From Sphingobacterium puteale (GTDB lineage: Bacteria; Bacteroidota; Bacteroidia; Sphingobacteriales; Sphingobacteriaceae): a DNA stretch of 64,000 nucleotides. The stretch is from contig NZ_RBWS01000001.1 in assembly GCF_003627955.1 (NCBI RefSeq), positions 558,001 to 622,000 on the forward strand, given 5' to 3'. Below are positions 46,809-56,163 of the stretch, piece after piece (position 1 is the stretch's first letter; the number at the start of each line of letters is the position of its first letter). The notes below the pieces were generated by a model. The model saw nothing but the letters and a program-made list of their open reading frames with translations. It did not search any database and was not told the DNA's origin. Position numbers and translations under genes: made by a program.

Positions 46809-47338
46809 TCATCGGCCAGCCGGCCATTGACAAGCTTAAACCCCATCCATCACTTGTTTTATTCAGGAGTCCATTCAATGCTGTTTGAAAACGCTTCAAC
46901 AAACTAGGATAACTCAGTTCGAAGATATGCCCTTACCAGTGAAACCTGTTTATCAAAATCAAGAAAAAGATCGCCGCCGCCAGCTAATAGACTATCTATC
47001 ATCAATTCGCTTGTATATAAAATCAAAATTATTTATTTTTGCATCATTATGAACATGATATAGAAAATATCCCCTTCTTTTACTAGGCAAAAGATGGCGA
47101 CCGACCGCTTACTTATTTTGAGTTGCCCTGGTAAGCAAATCACAAGAGACTTATTGGTTAATGAAGAATTATGTCCTATTTAGGTGCCCATCTTATTTGG
47201 TGTACAAACGCATAAATTCTTAAATTTACCTTTTCAAAACAATAATTAAAAGTGAACGTATAACAAGATATAGGCAATAGATCGCAGTGTGCGGCTTAGT
47301 GACCTACCTACTTCACTTAATATACTTAATAGGACAAA
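46809..47338 (+). other. 530-base gap between recG and hflX with a promoter
   Basis: No gene is seen. A good promoter lies at 47011-47041 (TTG at 47011-47013, 20 bases, TATTTTTG at 47034-47041). A transcript starting there would have a leader of about 290 bases before hflX. The part before 47000 shows nothing clear. Confidence 0.5.
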
Positions 47339-48529
47339 ATGGCCAGAATTAAAATACACGATACAGCAATAAAACCCGAAACAGCCGTCTTGGTCAGTGT
47401 GATCACGCAGGGCGTGACTGAGGCAAAAGCAAAGGAATATCTGGAAGAACTTGAATTTCTCGTACAGACAGCCGGTGGCGAGACCAAAGGCATGTTTACA
47501 CAGAAATTAGCTTTTCCGGATAGAGCGACATTTGTCGGCAGTGGAAAACTTGAAGAGATCAAAGCCTATGTCGAAGCTGAAGAGATTGACATTGTTGTCT
47601 TTGATGATGAGTTGTCCCCTTCCCAATTGCGCAACATCGAGAAAGAACTCAAACGCAAGATCTTGGACCGTTCCAATCTGATCCTGGATATCTTTGCCCG
47701 ACATGCAAAAACTGCACAGGCAAAAACTCAGGTCGAACTTGCACAGCTGCAATACCTATTACCCCGATTGACCCGCCTGTGGACCCACTTGGAGCGTCAA
47801 CGTGGGGGGATCGGTATGCGTGGTCCCGGTGAATCGCAGATCGAAACCGATAGACGGATTATCCTGGACAAAATTTCGCTGTTCAAGGAAAGACTGCGCG
47901 CGATCGACAAGCAGAATGAAACCCAGCGCAAAAACCGTGGCGAGATGATCCGCGTAGCGCTGGTGGGTTATACAAACGTCGGTAAATCAACGATCATGAA
48001 CATGATCTCCAAATCTGACGTATTGATCGAGAACAAACTTTTTGCAACGCTTGACACTACGGTACGTAAGGTCGTTATCGACAACCTTCCGTTCCTGCTG
48101 TCCGATACGGTAGGTTTTATCCGCAAATTACCGCATCACCTGGTGGAATGTTTCAAATCTACATTGGATGAAGTCAGAGAAGCAGATGTGCTGATCCACG
48201 TGGTGGATATCTCACACCCTAACTTTGAAGACCACATACAGGCGGTGAATGAGACATTGAAAGATCTGAAAGCTTTAGATAAGCCCGTTATTACAGTGTT
48301 CAACAAAATTGACCTGTACAAACCGGCTGTTGAAGAGGGACACGATGGTGAAGAGGTAGAGATTACATTGGACGATTTCCGCAATTCATGGATGGCGAAA
48401 AACTCCGATCCGGCGATCTTCCTGTCTGCGACAAACAAGACAAATATCGAAGAGTTCAAACAGACCCTTTACGATATCATCGTGAAGATGCACAATGAAC
48501 GTTACCCATACAACAATCTGTTGTATTAA
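47339..48529 (+). CDS. hflX: GTPase HflX
   Basis: The 396-residue protein has the HflX N-terminal domain with FDDELSPSQLRNIEKEL near residue 86, the glycine-rich linker LERQRGGIGMRGPGESQIETDRR near residue 151, and a TRAFAC GTPase domain: G1 VGYTNVGKST near residue 208, G3 SDTVGFIRKLPHHLVECF near residue 258 and G4 VFNKIDLY near residue 320. HflX splits stalled or hibernating 70S ribosomes. It is followed 58 bases later by lipB. Confidence 0.97.
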   Translation: MARIKIHDTAIKPETAVLVSVITQGVTEAKAKEYLEELEFLVQTAGGETKGMFTQKLAFPDRATFVGSGKLEEIKAYVEAEEIDIVVFDDELSPSQLRNIEKELKRKILDRSNLILDIFARHAKTAQAKTQVELAQLQYLLPRLTRLWTHLERQRGGIGMRGPGESQIETDRRIILDKISLFKERLRAIDKQNETQRKNRGEMIRVALVGYTNVGKSTIMNMISKSDVLIENKLFATLDTTVRKVVIDNLPFLLSDTVGFIRKLPHHLVECFKSTLDEVREADVLIHVVDISHPNFEDHIQAVNETLKDLKALDKPVITVFNKIDLYKPAVEEGHDGEEVEITLDDFRNSWMAKNSDPAIFLSATNKTNIEEFKQTLYDIIVKMHNERYPYNNLLY

Positions 48530-48587
48530 TTTGACTAACATGATGGCGGATCGTTTCTGACGATCCGTCTTCTTAAAAAAATAAGCA

Positions 48588-49283
48588 ATGAATAAAGTGG
48601 TGCAGTTCCAAGACTGGGGACTTGTGGATTATCAGGAAGCCTGGGACAGACAAGAGTCCATCTTCAAAGGAGTATTAGATATCAAACACGACAATCGGGT
48701 CAATGCGACGACGACAGACACGCCAAACTACCTGATTTTCACAGCCCACCCCCATGTCTATACCTTAGGAAAAAGCGGGCACGAAGAATACCTGCTCCTG
48801 GATGAGAAAGGTCTGGAAGAAAAAGAAGCAAAGTTCTATAAGATCAACCGCGGGGGTGATATCACCTACCATGGACCGGGTCAGATTGTCGGCTATCCGA
48901 TTCTGGACCTCGACAACTTCTTTACCGATATTCACCTTTATTTAAGGACCTTGGAAGAAGCGATCATCCTGACCTGCGCCGATTATGGTGTTCCGGCGGG
49001 CAGATACCCCGGATTTACGGGTGTCTGGATCGAACCGGACAAACCCACGGCCCGCAAGATCTGTGCGATGGGCGTGCGCGCCTCACGCTGGGTCACCATG
49101 CATGGCTTTGCATTTAACGTCAATACAGATCTGGACTATTTTAACAATATTATCCCCTGTGGTATCGACGACAAGGACGTGACCTCATTGAAGCGGGAAC
49201 TTGGCCAAGAAGTGGATATGGACGACGTGAAGGAAAAACTTCGCGGACACATTGCCAGACTTTTTGAAATGTCAATTATATAG
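48588..49283 (+). CDS. lipB: Lipoyl(octanoyl) transferase LipB
   Basis: LipB transfers octanoate from ACP to lipoyl domains, the first step of protein lipoylation. The 231-residue protein has IFTAHPHVYTLGKSG near residue 47, INRGGDITYHGPGQIVGYP near residue 87, ARKICAMGVRASRWVTMHGFAFNVNTDL near residue 160, and NIIPCGIDDKDVTSL near residue 190. The catalytic Lys (KICAMG) and Cys (IPCG) are present, 34 residues apart as in E. coli LipB. It is cytosolic and ends at a strong hairpin. Confidence 0.97.
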   Translation: MNKVVQFQDWGLVDYQEAWDRQESIFKGVLDIKHDNRVNATTTDTPNYLIFTAHPHVYTLGKSGHEEYLLLDEKGLEEKEAKFYKINRGGDITYHGPGQIVGYPILDLDNFFTDIHLYLRTLEEAIILTCADYGVPAGRYPGFTGVWIEPDKPTARKICAMGVRASRWVTMHGFAFNVNTDLDYFNNIIPCGIDDKDVTSLKRELGQEVDMDDVKEKLRGHIARLFEMSII

Positions 49284-49298
49284 ATCAGAAACAACAAT

Positions 49299-49339
49299 AA
49301 ACGCGCAAGGACCTGTATTGAGCAGGTCCTTGCGCGTTT
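49299..49339. terminator. Strong bidirectional terminator between lipB and the SH3-like gene
   Basis: A perfect 17-bp stem pairs AAACGCGCAAGGACCTG with CAGGTCCTTGCGCGTTT over a 7-base loop. It serves the convergent genes ending at 49283 and 49406. Confidence 0.88.
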
Positions 49340-49405
49340 ATGCTATCCTTAAAAATAGGAAATCCTTTAGTAATCCATTTATTTCTTTAGTCCCCTATGC
49401 TGCGA

Positions 49406-50626
49406 TTAACAATAGTACATACAATCGTAGCTATACAGTTTACCATCTTTGAAGGTGATGATCAGTTGCCCTGCATCGCCATTCTGAAGACGATATACAT
49501 GCGGCTCCTCGATCATATTTGCGGAGACCATATCACCAAAATGATTGATAAAATCCCTTTCAGTGTAATTGGCATCCATGCGTTCATTGCCTATCACCAA
49601 GATTTCACCATCCGTAAAATATAGCTTATAAACCGTTCCAACAACTTTCTTTTTGTAATTCTCTTCAAATGCCACGATCATATTCGGGGTTTTATAATAG
49701 TAGCGCGGTTCCCAGCCACATTCAGGCATATCCGGTATCTCGGCAACACGTTGCATCTTTAATTGATTCATCTGGGCATCTTTGATTTCTCCGTCAATAA
49801 GAGATATCCCTTTCCAGATAAAATGTAAGTTCAACGCCTTCATCTTTTTTTCATACGTGTCAAAATCCGGCTTTTTATCCAGCTTGCTGGCCAGCAGCAA
49901 TTCAAAATCAATATCGACTTTCGGATTATTCACCCCATAGGCTGCATAAGATTCCTTCCAATAGGAAAAGGCCTGTTTTAAGTTTTTCTCTTCCCGCCAG
50001 GCCAGTTCCCGCAATCTTCCCACCTGAACCAGTTCTTTTTCTTGATCCTTACCTTTTACCGTCAAATAATCTTTCAGTACTTTATCGTAAGTCAGAGCGG
50101 AACCTAAAAATTTCAATTGCACATATTCAGGGTTCTCATGAAAATGATCGCCGATATACACCCAGCCGTCGGTATATAAAGGGACATAATCAATGCACAG
50201 CAACTCATTAAGCGGTGCGCGGCGCACAGCGGTGCTTGTCGTTGTCGGCGCCTTACGGACACGGAGTTCGGACACCTGTACGTAATAATGCGGGCATTGA
50301 TGACCTTCAACACCGCGATAAAAATACTGTGCAGGTTCGTCCGCAGATTTTTCCCCGTCCATAAATGTCTTTAGCGGCTGCCGGTCGATAAAGCCGATAT
50401 CGCCATTGCTGACCTGCACCTTATACTGCCTATTGGTCGAGTCGAGCAGATAAACGGGGGCTTCGGTGGCGAATATCCCCAAAGGATCATTGTTCTCCCC
50501 AGCCTCCCGATAGAGATAACCCCACTTGGAAGCATACACCGGCCGTTCGCCCGCTGGCTGCGCCATGCTTCGGTTCACAAAACAACTGTATAGGATACAG
50601 CACAGGAGTACTACTTTTCTAAACAT
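49406..50626 (-). CDS. Exported protein with SH3-like domains, unknown function
   Basis: The 406-residue protein has a signal peptide at 1-22 (NRSMAQ). Residues about 30-85 (YASKWGYLYREAGENNDPLGIFATEAPVYLLDSTN...GDIGFIDRQPL) and about 115-170 (YVQVSELRVRKAPTTTSTAVRRAPLNELLCIDYV...DGWVYIG) look like two bacterial SH3-like domains. The C-terminal part ends in a strand repeat LIITFKDGKLYSYDCMYYC. SH3b domains often bind wall peptides, but no catalytic domain is visible. Confidence 0.65.
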   Translation of the reverse strand: MFRKVVLLCCILYSCFVNRSMAQPAGERPVYASKWGYLYREAGENNDPLGIFATEAPVYLLDSTNRQYKVQVSNGDIGFIDRQPLKTFMDGEKSADEPAQYFYRGVEGHQCPHYYVQVSELRVRKAPTTTSTAVRRAPLNELLCIDYVPLYTDGWVYIGDHFHENPEYVQLKFLGSALTYDKVLKDYLTVKGKDQEKELVQVGRLRELAWREEKNLKQAFSYWKESYAAYGVNNPKVDIDFELLLASKLDKKPDFDTYEKKMKALNLHFIWKGISLIDGEIKDAQMNQLKMQRVAEIPDMPECGWEPRYYYKTPNMIVAFEENYKKKVVGTVYKLYFTDGEILVIGNERMDANYTERDFINHFGDMVSANMIEEPHVYRLQNGDAGQLIITFKDGKLYSYDCMYYC

Positions 50627-51071
50627 ATAGCTTTATTTCTTTAAATAGCAATACAGATATCCATCAAAGTCGGCTAAACCTATTGAAAACCATCGCTGCG
50701 AGCAGCGTAGCTCAACCTTTTAGACGAATAATAGCATCTTCCGATACTTAGCAAAAATAGGCAAAAAGAAGGCCAAGGAAATCGCTATAATCAGCTATTT
50801 CGCGAACGTAGAATCTATCCGTCCCGATTTCTATAACGAAGTGGTTTTACTAACGAAAAATAGCTTTCCTATCTTTGCATCGAAGCATAAGTTACACAAT
50901 CCCAATTTTAACAAGTAAACATGATGACAACAGCAGCATTTTCATTTGAGCACGCTGTTAATTCTTCGGAAAGAAAAGATAATTGTTGTTTTAAAGGCTC
51001 TTGGGGTAAAGAATATCTCTGTTGGAGAAAAAGAATGCTCATCGGAGCTAACGCAGTATCTCTCCAGGTTC
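50627..51071 (+). other. Intergenic region with a good promoter and a possible broken small gene
   Basis: TATCTTTG at 50870-50877 with a T-rich -33 region near 50845 forms a Bacteroidota-type promoter reading rightwards. Downstream, ATG 50921 opens MMTTAAFSFEHAVN. The most protein-like stretch, IIVVLKALGVKNISVGEKE, is in the next frame (from TTG 50946). The frame then runs antisense into the HTH gene. It may be a truncated or frameshifted small gene. Confidence 0.35.
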
Positions 51072-51443
51072 TTACTTGCGATTCAGCAGTTCCACCTGTC
51101 CCTCCAAGGCGGAAATGGTCTTTTCCTGCGCTTTGATCGTCTGCTCCAGTGCGGCGACCAATTGTTTGGAAACTGACGAATCTTCGGAACTTGTCGCTGC
51201 AATCTGTGGACCTGGGTTAACGGATTCCACAGTACGCATCATTTTACCTTCCCCCATCAATAGCCAGGCAGGACTAATATCCGGATGGCGGGTCAATATC
51301 GCAATCATTGCATCCGAACTGAGGGCCGTATTTTTCTGACCGCCCTTAAAATTTGCATAGGAAAGCTCCACATCTTTAAAAAATTCAGTTTTACTGATGC
51401 CCTTTTTTTCAGCGATCAGCAATACACGTTCTTTTACGTTCAC
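51072..51443 (-). CDS. HTH regulator with C-terminal coiled coil, copy 1
   Basis: The 123-residue protein has an N-terminal helix-turn-helix (VKERVLLIAEKKGISKTEFFKDVELSYANF, residues about 3-32). HPDISPAWLLMGEGKMM follows, a phrase typical of Bacteroidota phage-repressor-like regulators, and then a coiled coil at about 90-123 (LEQTIKAQEKTISALEGQVELLNRK). There is no S24 peptidase domain. The copy at 51644 has the same layout and a matching tail (SQEKTIMSLE). It probably represses its own or neighbouring genes. Confidence 0.8.
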   Translation of the reverse strand: MNVKERVLLIAEKKGISKTEFFKDVELSYANFKGGQKNTALSSDAMIAILTRHPDISPAWLLMGEGKMMRTVESVNPGPQIAATSSEDSSVSKQLVAALEQTIKAQEKTISALEGQVELLNRK

Positions 51444-51643
51444 AATTATTCTATTTTTAAGACGCTATTATTTTAAACCAAACCGCAAACCAAATTTCCA
51501 ATTTGTGAAGGAGTTTATCTCCGCAAAAGACGAGATTCACAGATGTGTATTGATCCCAAACGATTGTACGAGTTATTTCCATGAAAAAAATAGCCCATTA
51601 GCTTCCCGTCTCCGATAAGAAAACTCAAATTTCCTGTTAGAAT

Positions 51644-52057
51644 CTATTTATTCCGCAGCGATTCAATCTCATGTTCCAAAGATGACAATAATCTCTCCAA
51701 AGACATAATTGTCTTCTCCTGAGATTTAATAGTGATATTTTGAGAAGCGATCAATTGTTTTAACGTATTAATCTCCCCATTCGTGATTGTCTCCAATTCA
51801 GGTGTTAGATACGTTTCTTCATCTTCCTTCACTAAAACGGGCTTAAGCATCTCCCCCTCCCCTCTCAATAACCATTCTGATGAATATTTGGGATATTTTT
51901 CAGCAAGATTGACTAACCACTTAGCTTGAACATCAGTATTATTCGCCAGTGCGCGTGTAAAAACACCCTTACTAGCCCCGATTGATGCTTCTAAAGCGGA
52001 CACACTTATCCCCTCTTTTTCTGAAACAATCTTAATTCTCTTCAAAATAGAACTCAT
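51644..52057 (-). CDS. HTH regulator with C-terminal coiled coil, copy 2
   Basis: The 137-residue protein has an HTH (LKRIKIVSEKEGISVSALEASIGASKGVF, residues about 5-33), then YPKYSSEWLLRGEGEMLKP, and a coiled coil at about 95-137 (LIASQNITIKSQEKTIMSLERLLSSLEHEIESLRNK). It is paralogous to the gene at 51072. It is divergent from the unknown gene at 52166 across a 108-base gap, a common arrangement for a local repressor. Confidence 0.8.
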   Translation of the reverse strand: MSSILKRIKIVSEKEGISVSALEASIGASKGVFTRALANNTDVQAKWLVNLAEKYPKYSSEWLLRGEGEMLKPVLVKEDEETYLTPELETITNGEINTLKQLIASQNITIKSQEKTIMSLERLLSSLEHEIESLRNK

Positions 52058-52165
52058 TTCCGAAAATTTTAATATTATAAATTTGTTTTGATGAAATATA
52101 GTTCTTAAATTAGCTTAACAGATGATAATTATAAACACAATATTTAACCAAAAACATTTCCTAGC

Positions 52166-52942
52166 ATGAAAAATACGCAAAAGAAACTAAAAGCGAAACA
52201 TTTTCGCTATTTAAGCAAGGATGTAGTCAAAAATCCAATGATCTATATCAGGGATTTCTATCGCTATGAAACAAATGTTATTTATTGGATGAATCATATT
52301 CAGCTTTTTGTCAACGCTGCAACTGTCCCCGAAATGGCAGATCGCAACTTCGCTGAAAACGGGTATCATTGCAAACAGATGATCAAACAGATTGAAGCAG
52401 CTTATGTAATTTTTCACCAATGTCAACTTCCAATACAAGAAGCCCCATTAGATTTCTTTGCCACAAAAGAAGACTACCACAACTACCTTTTTAAACTGGA
52501 ATTTACCACCAACGGACATGTAGCTCCTGCGGACACCATAAGTAAGTTTTTCTCCTATCAATCTCTGCAAAAATGGTATGAAACCATGGATGATATCATG
52601 CATTATCTAACGGTGCCCGATTCAGGGAGCTACGAATATTTTGGTGATCAAATTATTGCCATACGAGAATTGCTGATTCGCCTCGCATTCGCCCTACACT
52701 ATATCTATGAAGATGAGGGAATATCCCTGAATGTCCCTTCCTATGTAAAAGCTATAACTGATGAACCTCATCAGTCTACCGAAAAGAAAACTATATTACG
52801 GCAAATCATTGAAGAAAGTATTGATAAAAAATATGCTCAAAAAGAAGCACAGGAAAATAGCAATGAAATAGATGAAAACCAAAGTTTGGAGACATCAGAA
52901 GTTCCTGCAAGCGAAAACAGCGACTTAAACGATAAAATCTGA
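52166..52942 (+). CDS. Unknown protein, paralogue of the gene at 53067
   Basis: The 258-residue protein is soluble and rich in Tyr, Phe and His, with no signal peptide. Its core spans about 1-200, with FFSYQSLQKWYETMDDIMHYL near residue 129 and IIAIRELLIRLAFALHYIYEDEG near residue 170. The last 50 residues are acidic and likely disordered (SNEIDENQSLETSEVPASENSD). The FFSYQS-x-x-x-W element and the following helix recur in the next gene. I do not recognise a family. It heads a rightward set with 53067 and the HEPN protein, next to a divergent HTH gene. Confidence 0.6.
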   Translation: MKNTQKKLKAKHFRYLSKDVVKNPMIYIRDFYRYETNVIYWMNHIQLFVNAATVPEMADRNFAENGYHCKQMIKQIEAAYVIFHQCQLPIQEAPLDFFATKEDYHNYLFKLEFTTNGHVAPADTISKFFSYQSLQKWYETMDDIMHYLTVPDSGSYEYFGDQIIAIRELLIRLAFALHYIYEDEGISLNVPSYVKAITDEPHQSTEKKTILRQIIEESIDKKYAQKEAQENSNEIDENQSLETSEVPASENSDLNDKI

Positions 52943-53066
52943 TCCTATCACTTCCGCTTGAGCCACCGAAAACCGAGTGAAACGAGCTCATGAATACAAG
53001 TGAAAATAAATACTTATGAATAATACCTCAATCAATAAATAGTTGATAAACAAATAACCTAAGAAG

Positions 53067-53609
53067 ATGAAAAAGAAAAGTAGAAAAATAACATGGAGAG
53101 AATGCAGACACCTCCGTAAAAGTCAATTCGATAACCACTTGTTGACGCTCAAAAAATTTTCAGAGGATAAAAGAAACTGTAGTAAAAATTTCTTGCATTT
53201 TATCAACATGTGTTTATGCAAAGAGATCCGCTGTAAGGATTTTAACTCGACGCATACTTATCTAGAACTCGGTAAAGCTATCGATCTTGCTTGGCTGATA
53301 TTTAACAAATCCGGATTAAGAAGAAAGAATATAAAAGATATTCTTCCAAACCATAGCGACGAGATTGATTGCTCCTGTAATTATCTCGAAGGGGTATATC
53401 CTCCTGATTTTTTGACGAAAATGTTTAGTTATCAAAGTCACAAAGACTGGCATACTGCTATAGACGAACTCCTCTTTTCCTACTTAGACCCAAGTTTTAG
53501 TTGCACTTTTTTAAGTTATTCAGAAGATCTCATACCCCTTCAAGAGATACTCTCCGATCTCCCAATTGCTTTGAGAACCATACATCTAAATGAAGGAAAA
53601 ATAGACTAA
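53067..53609 (+). CDS. Unknown protein, shorter paralogue of the gene at 52166
   Basis: The 180-residue protein has a strongly basic start (MKKKSRKITWRECRHLRKSQ). KMFSYQSHKDWHTAIDELLFSYL near residue 117 and LIPLQEILSDLPIALRTIHLNEG near residue 155 align with 52166. Several cysteines occur (SKNFLHFINMCLC, CSCNY). It lies 26 bases upstream of the HEPN gene, so co-transcription is likely. Function unknown. Confidence 0.6.
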   Translation: MKKKSRKITWRECRHLRKSQFDNHLLTLKKFSEDKRNCSKNFLHFINMCLCKEIRCKDFNSTHTYLELGKAIDLAWLIFNKSGLRRKNIKDILPNHSDEIDCSCNYLEGVYPPDFLTKMFSYQSHKDWHTAIDELLFSYLDPSFSCTFLSYSEDLIPLQEILSDLPIALRTIHLNEGKID

Positions 53610-53635
53610 TAACCACAACACCAAACCAATCGATT

Positions 53636-55324
53636 ATGAACACCGAACTCACTCCAATCATCGAAGCTATCCTTCGCGCTATTGCCGTTGATGAAATCTA
53701 CCAATGGACTTATACCAACGATGGCAAGAAATATCAAATACTTCAGATTAATCGCTTGTCAAATACAGCAATTCGATGCATAGATCCTCTCGGCACGATT
53801 AACAAGATCATCAAGAATCACCCAGACCTATACGTCAAAATACACTTCACCCATGAGATTCAAAAGAAACTCGACCAAGGATTGGGCCGTACCTATCTTA
53901 TTTATCAATCAGAAAATCGCATTTATCAAAATCCTGCTCAAGAAATACCTCTTGTATTACCCCAATATGCTCCAGCTGAGGTTATCGAAAGAACCAGATC
54001 ATATATCGATCAAGAGAAAAGTAAAATCAGATCGTTTATAGATGGACACTTTTTCTATCTGGATAGTAACAACCATGCACATGCAGCCTTTATGCTCCAT
54101 CAGGCCATCGAACTCTCTCTAAGAACCGCAGAAAAACTTCTCTTAAACGATGAAAGGAAATCACATTCACTTAGAGGTACCATAGCCCATCTCAAAACTT
54201 TTGATTCTAAATTGGCCAAATTGATAGACAGCGAAGAGGAAAAAAAAGCACTTGAAAAGATTGATGATGCCTATGTTGGTTATCGTTACAATCAAGATTA
54301 TACGATCGACAAAAGTCTATTAGAAACAGCTTACCAAATTGCCATAAACGCTTTAAACTGGATCTACGATTACTCCAATCTTTTATTCGAAGAAATCAGA
54401 GAAAAACTTAGCAAGAAAGAAATTCAGCACAAGGAGACTGAAAAATCCAAAAATAACATTGTTATTTACAACACAAATAAATGTAACAGTAACTACCGCG
54501 ATCTAATATTAAATACGTTGGAGTTATATTGCACCCCTTCCTTAGTTGCCTGCTTCGGTTATTATTCGGATCAACATAAGTACAATAGCCTGCTCCAAAA
54601 TAATAAAGAAGATCAGATAACGCATGCTTACTACCTCTTTATTGCGTATGATAGCCTAAATACTGACCTCGCCAACCTGCAACAACAGACAATGGATCTC
54701 TTGCCGAAAAATGTGTCGCTGACCTTGGTCACCGAAGAAACAGCACACTTTATCAAAAAACTGTCCAAAGGCCATCCTTTCTTTCTATCCCTCGTAAAAG
54801 TCGGTGATATCTGGTTTCGAAATGCGATAATTGAAAATATCAAACCTGACAGCATCGCTGTTCCTCAACTTGACTTGGAGTATGCACGCAAGCAATGGGA
54901 CAGTCGCTACAAGAACGCCCGTTGCTTATATCTATCTTATGAAGAAGGCTGGCCTAGTGGTGTCGAAGCAGTATATTTCACCCTCTCACAGGCTTTAGAA
55001 CAAATCTGCCTCGGTGTTATCAGTACAATCCTTCAATACAAACCTCAATCTGTAGGTCTTCCTTTTTTAATGAATCTCTGCCGGTTAATTGTTCCCGAAG
55101 CGCACGCGACCTTCTGTCTGAACAACAGCGACCACGTTAAACTCTTTAAAGAAATTATCAAAGCCCAACAGGAATTTAGGTATAACGCCAATTATAAAGG
55201 AGACCCATTCGCCATTATAAGATTACAGGAACTTACAAAGCTGTTTATCGAAAGATGTAACCAAGAGATGGAAGATTACTTTGGAAAGATCTCAAGCGCT
55301 ATTCAGGTGGAGAAAATAGAATAA
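53636..55324 (+). CDS. Tandem MNT-like/HEPN domain protein
   Basis: The 562-residue protein looks like a duplication. HEPN1 spans about 113-255 (AHAAFMLHQAIELSLRTAEKLLL, then HSLRGTIAHLKTFD with R180-x4-H185, the HEPN RNase-type spacing, and DDAYVGYRYNQDY). A MNT-like segment spans about 285-400 (CFGYYSDQHKYNSLL, VSLTLVTEETAHFIKKLSKGHPFFLSLV). HEPN2 spans about 412-545 (GVEAVYFTLSQALEQICLG, with no R-x4-6-H). Residues about 66-98 resemble the end of the MNT-like segment. HEPN/MNT pairs are known toxin-antitoxin components. No nucleotidyltransferase GS-D-D core is seen in either half. Confidence 0.7.
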   Translation: MNTELTPIIEAILRAIAVDEIYQWTYTNDGKKYQILQINRLSNTAIRCIDPLGTINKIIKNHPDLYVKIHFTHEIQKKLDQGLGRTYLIYQSENRIYQNPAQEIPLVLPQYAPAEVIERTRSYIDQEKSKIRSFIDGHFFYLDSNNHAHAAFMLHQAIELSLRTAEKLLLNDERKSHSLRGTIAHLKTFDSKLAKLIDSEEEKKALEKIDDAYVGYRYNQDYTIDKSLLETAYQIAINALNWIYDYSNLLFEEIREKLSKKEIQHKETEKSKNNIVIYNTNKCNSNYRDLILNTLELYCTPSLVACFGYYSDQHKYNSLLQNNKEDQITHAYYLFIAYDSLNTDLANLQQQTMDLLPKNVSLTLVTEETAHFIKKLSKGHPFFLSLVKVGDIWFRNAIIENIKPDSIAVPQLDLEYARKQWDSRYKNARCLYLSYEEGWPSGVEAVYFTLSQALEQICLGVISTILQYKPQSVGLPFLMNLCRLIVPEAHATFCLNNSDHVKLFKEIIKAQQEFRYNANYKGDPFAIIRLQELTKLFIERCNQEMEDYFGKISSAIQVEKIE

Positions 55325-55524
55325 AAGTTTAAGCGTATAGACCATCTAGATTTTTTTTTATGTCCTTCCAATCTCTTGCTGAAGATGTTCCATCTAAAAA
55401 TTCCTTTGGGATTCTTCAAAAGACACAATTTGTTTGGCAGAAAACAGTAATCTACTAAAAATATATGTCAAATTATTTGCAGATAATCGGAAATTTTCCG
55501 ATTATTATATAAATATTTGACAAA

Positions 55525-56163
55525 ATGAAGCTCAGAGAGGTTTTAAATAATTATAGCGAGGAACCGATTACACGACAACTGATTTTGTCTATCCTTAAAG
55601 ATTTTAAACGTCCCAACGACAAAATAAATGAACTCGTAAAATCGGAACTATTAACTACTGTAAAGCGAGGACTCTATGTACCCGGTCCAAAAAGTAAAGT
55701 TGCCGCTCCAGAATTATTTTTAATTGCAAATCACCTATGGGGCCCAAGCTATATATCTATGGAGTCCGCTCTTTCCTATTGGGGCTATATACCTGAAAGG
55801 GTATATGAAACCAGTTCTATAACAATTAAAAACACACGCGTTTTCAATACAAAAATAGGTAGATTTAGTTTCACACATGCCGACTTCCCTCACTATTCAT
55901 TTGGACTAAAAACCATACAGCTCACTCCAAAACAATCCATTATGATTGGGTCACCAGAAAAGGCGATATGCGACAAAATAATTACAACTTCTGGGATACT
56001 TTTGCGCAGCACCAACCAAGTGATAGATTTCTTAATCGAAGATATGAGAATGGAGGAAGAAAAGCTTAAAGAACTCGACCTATCTGAAATATCCAATTGG
56101 ATTGATAATTTGCCAAAAAAAAATAGCATAAAAATGCTAATAAAAACCCTATACAGCTTATGA
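55525..56163 (+). CDS. AbiEi-family antitoxin of a type IV toxin-antitoxin pair
   Basis: The 212-residue protein has an N-terminal winged-helix (LREVLNNYSEEPITRQLILSILKDF; LVKSELLTTVKRGLYVPG) of about 60 residues. The AbiEi body follows: NHLWGPSYISMESALSYWGYIPERVYETSSIT and GSPEKAICDKIITTSG. Known AbiEi proteins repress their own operon and counteract AbiEii. Its stop overlaps the toxin start by 4 bases (ATGA at 56160-56163), so translation is coupled. Confidence 0.85.
   Translation: MKLREVLNNYSEEPITRQLILSILKDFKRPNDKINELVKSELLTTVKRGLYVPGPKSKVAAPELFLIANHLWGPSYISMESALSYWGYIPERVYETSSITIKNTRVFNTKIGRFSFTHADFPHYSFGLKTIQLTPKQSIMIGSPEKAICDKIITTSGILLRSTNQVIDFLIEDMRMEEEKLKELDLSEISNWIDNLPKKNSIKMLIKTLYSL

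Noticed and set aside
47196..47220. A half-match to the locus motif (AACGCATAAAT) before hflX
   Set aside because: Only one half-site fits and hflX has no link to the wall locus; treated as chance.
48588..49283. LipB seemed to lack the catalytic cysteine near RWVTMHG
   Set aside because: The catalytic Cys of E. coli LipB is the one in the PCG segment; here IPCG is present, 34 residues after the Lys as expected.
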